The translations under genes and the position numbers were made by a program. 64,000 nucleotides of DNA from Myxococcales bacterium (lineage in GTDB: Bacteria; Myxococcota_A; Bradymonadia; UBA7976; UBA1532): positions 60,506 to 124,505 of the forward strand of contig PCCS01000035.1 of the NCBI GenBank assembly GCA_002731825.1. The letters are read 5' to 3'. This document shows, piece by piece, positions 62,928 to 64,000 of this stretch (the first letter of the stretch is position 1; each line of letters opens with the position of its first letter). The notes beneath the pieces were generated by a model, which searched no databases, was not told where the DNA came from, and worked only from the letters and a program-made list of their open reading frames with translations.

Positions 62928-63185
62928 CTATTGATAATAAGGGTTTTCCCCGGATCCGTGATCGGTCACGTCGACGATTTGCTTGACGCGTGGATACGCT
63001 TCAAAGATCGCTTTCTCCACGCCCTGCTTTAGGGTCAGGGCTGAGGAAGAACACCCCTGGCACCCACCGGACATGCGGATGAAAGCGGTCTTGTTAACAT
63101 AATCGACGAGGTGGATCTGGCCACCATGCTGGGCCACCATCGGATTGACCTTTTCGTCGAGTAGTTTTTGTAGTTTGTATCTCAT
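62928..63185 (-). CDS. NifU-type Fe-S scaffold protein (Nfu)
   Basis: An 85-residue single-domain protein with the cluster-binding Cys42-x-x-Cys45 (MSGGCQGCSSSALTLKQG), typical of Nfu/NifU C-terminal domains that carry Fe-S clusters to target enzymes. It lacks the A-type N-terminal domain of NfuA. It is co-directional with the acyl-CoA dehydrogenase downstream and the aminotransferase upstream. Confidence 0.93.
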   Translation of the reverse strand: MRYKLQKLLDEKVNPMVAQHGGQIHLVDYVNKTAFIRMSGGCQGCSSSALTLKQGVEKAIFEAYPRVKQIVDVTDHGSGENPYYQ

Positions 63186-63294
63186 AATCAGTCTGTCCGC
63201 TTCGGTCGCAAAAAAACGACAAGTTTGGTGCCTATAAAGTAGCCTGAATCGAGTCTACAAGGCAAGCCGCCAAAAGTGGCTTTGGGCGAAAGAA

Positions 63295-64000
63295 CTAAGC
63301 GCCACGGCTTTGCCATTCTTGCAGCGCGGCCCCCAAAATCTTCGTGCAACGCCTTAAAATATCCTGCTCAAGCACATACGCCATGCGAATCTCATTTCGA
63401 CCCAAGCCCTGTGTCCTGTAAAACCCTTCGAGGGGGGTCACGCATAGTGATTCGCCGTCGAGCGTGAATTCGGAGACCATCCATTGGCTAAATGCGGTCG
63501 CGTCTTCGACTGGCAACGCAACCGCCAAGTAGAAAGCACCACTGGGCTTGTCCACATCGATGCCAATATCGGCCAGACCAGAGACCAGTACGTCGCGACG
63601 ACTCGAATACTCACTGACGACGGCATCGAAGTATGATTGAGGAGTATCAAGAGCGGCCATACCGGCATATTGATCGACTGTTGCCGGCGATAATCGAGCT
63701 TGCCCAAAGCGCACCGCTGCGTCTCTGACAGCGGTGTTGCGAGTGACCAAACATCCAACACGCGCGCCGCAAGCGGAGTACCGCTTTGAAACCGAGTCGA
63801 TGACGATAGCCAGGTTGTCTGGGTCTGGGCGGCTCAAAACTGAGGGGGCCCGTTGGCCGAGTGGCACATCGTAGACAAATTCTCTGTAGACCTCATCGCA
63901 GATGAAAAATAAGCCGTGGCGCCGACAGATCTCCAGTAGCTCATCCAGCTCAGCCTCGGACAAGACGACACCGGTCGGATTGCCCGGGCTCGGTATGATC
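63295..64000 (-). CDS. Class I/II aminotransferase, N-terminal part outside window
   Basis: The frame runs off the right edge. The visible sequence begins PSPGNPTGVVLSEAEL, the NPTG motif that binds PLP and substrate carboxylate. The PLP Lys is in IDSVSKRYSACGARVGCLVT, and GAFYLAVALP and RTQGLGRNEIRMAYVLE continue toward the C-terminus. It looks like an aspartate-type aminotransferase; the exact substrate cannot be told. A TTG at 63963 is internal and is not the start. Confidence 0.92.
   Translation of the reverse strand, partial: IIPSPGNPTGVVLSEAELDELLEICRRHGLFFICDEVYREFVYDVPLGQRAPSVLSRPDPDNLAIVIDSVSKRYSACGARVGCLVTRNTAVRDAAVRFGQARLSPATVDQYAGMAALDTPQSYFDAVVSEYSSRRDVLVSGLADIGIDVDKPSGAFYLAVALPVEDATAFSQWMVSEFTLDGESLCVTPLEGFYRTQGLGRNEIRMAYVLEQDILRRCTKILGAALQEWQSRGA

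Overview
The window looks like a chromosomal segment of a free-living Gram-negative bacterium. A deltaproteobacterial-type lineage (Myxococcota or Bradymonadales-like) is the best fit. The reasons are many large lipoproteins with Cys-rich or Gly-rich spacer regions, a Ser/Thr-kinase-like protein with a membrane anchor and helical C-terminus, beta-barrel proteins, complete fatty-acid oxidation genes, and housekeeping genes of proteobacterial type (glk, leuS, hemB, rnd, fur). Lineage is inferred from gene style, not measured. I saw no tRNA, rRNA, CRISPR array, phage gene or insertion sequence.

Layout. 1-9.4 kb: end of a proline-utilisation enzyme (putA), a cyclic-nucleotide-binding/pentapeptide-repeat protein, gamma-glutamyltransferase, glucokinase, a membrane-anchored hydrolase and leuS. 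9.4-14.0 kb: hutF, diverging from a tightly coupled four-gene operon (SDR, RidA, enoyl-CoA hydratase, acyl-CoA dehydrogenase). Its gene order recalls aerobic aminobenzoyl-CoA catabolic clusters. 14.0-28.8 kb: a lipoprotein with four six-Cys repeats, a GT39 glycosyltransferase, Nudix hydrolase, an aldehyde dehydrogenase next to an HTTM-DUF393 membrane protein, sulfotransferase, a Rieske/one-haem-motif barrel/YceI operon, and a degenerate protein kinase. 29.0-33.5 kb: thiolase and FadJ-type beta-oxidation genes facing a condensation-type acyltransferase. 33.6-42.1 kb: recD2, two envelope proteins, Ppx/GppA, Fur, hemB and rnd.

42.1-55.6 kb is the unusual part. A minus-strand operon with overlapping or coupled genes encodes an OB-like lipoprotein, a beta-barrel outer-membrane protein, a lamin-tail-domain (LTD) lipoprotein, a PLD-like lipoprotein that has lost its catalytic motifs, a second PLD lipoprotein with both HKD motifs intact plus an LTD, and a small lipoprotein. 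Two divergently transcribed lipoproteins next to it carry three copies of one module of about 240 residues, which looks OB-like and which I do not recognise as a named family. LTD and OB domains are known from single-chain secreted nucleases, so this locus could be a multi-subunit, surface-attached nuclease (or phosphodiesterase) assembly. That function is inference. An M14 carboxypeptidase gene follows, and its apparent N-terminus has no normal start codon.

55.6-64 kb: acyl-CoA synthetase, a second cyclic-nucleotide-binding protein, a DUF4399 lipoprotein, a YkuE-like phosphoesterase, a DsbA-family isomerase, an orphan GroES, an unknown cytoplasmic protein, acyl-CoA dehydrogenase, a NifU-type Fe-S scaffold and the C-terminal part of a class I aminotransferase. 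Together with the 10-14 kb and 29-32 kb genes, this points to a heterotroph that oxidises fatty acids and amino acids.
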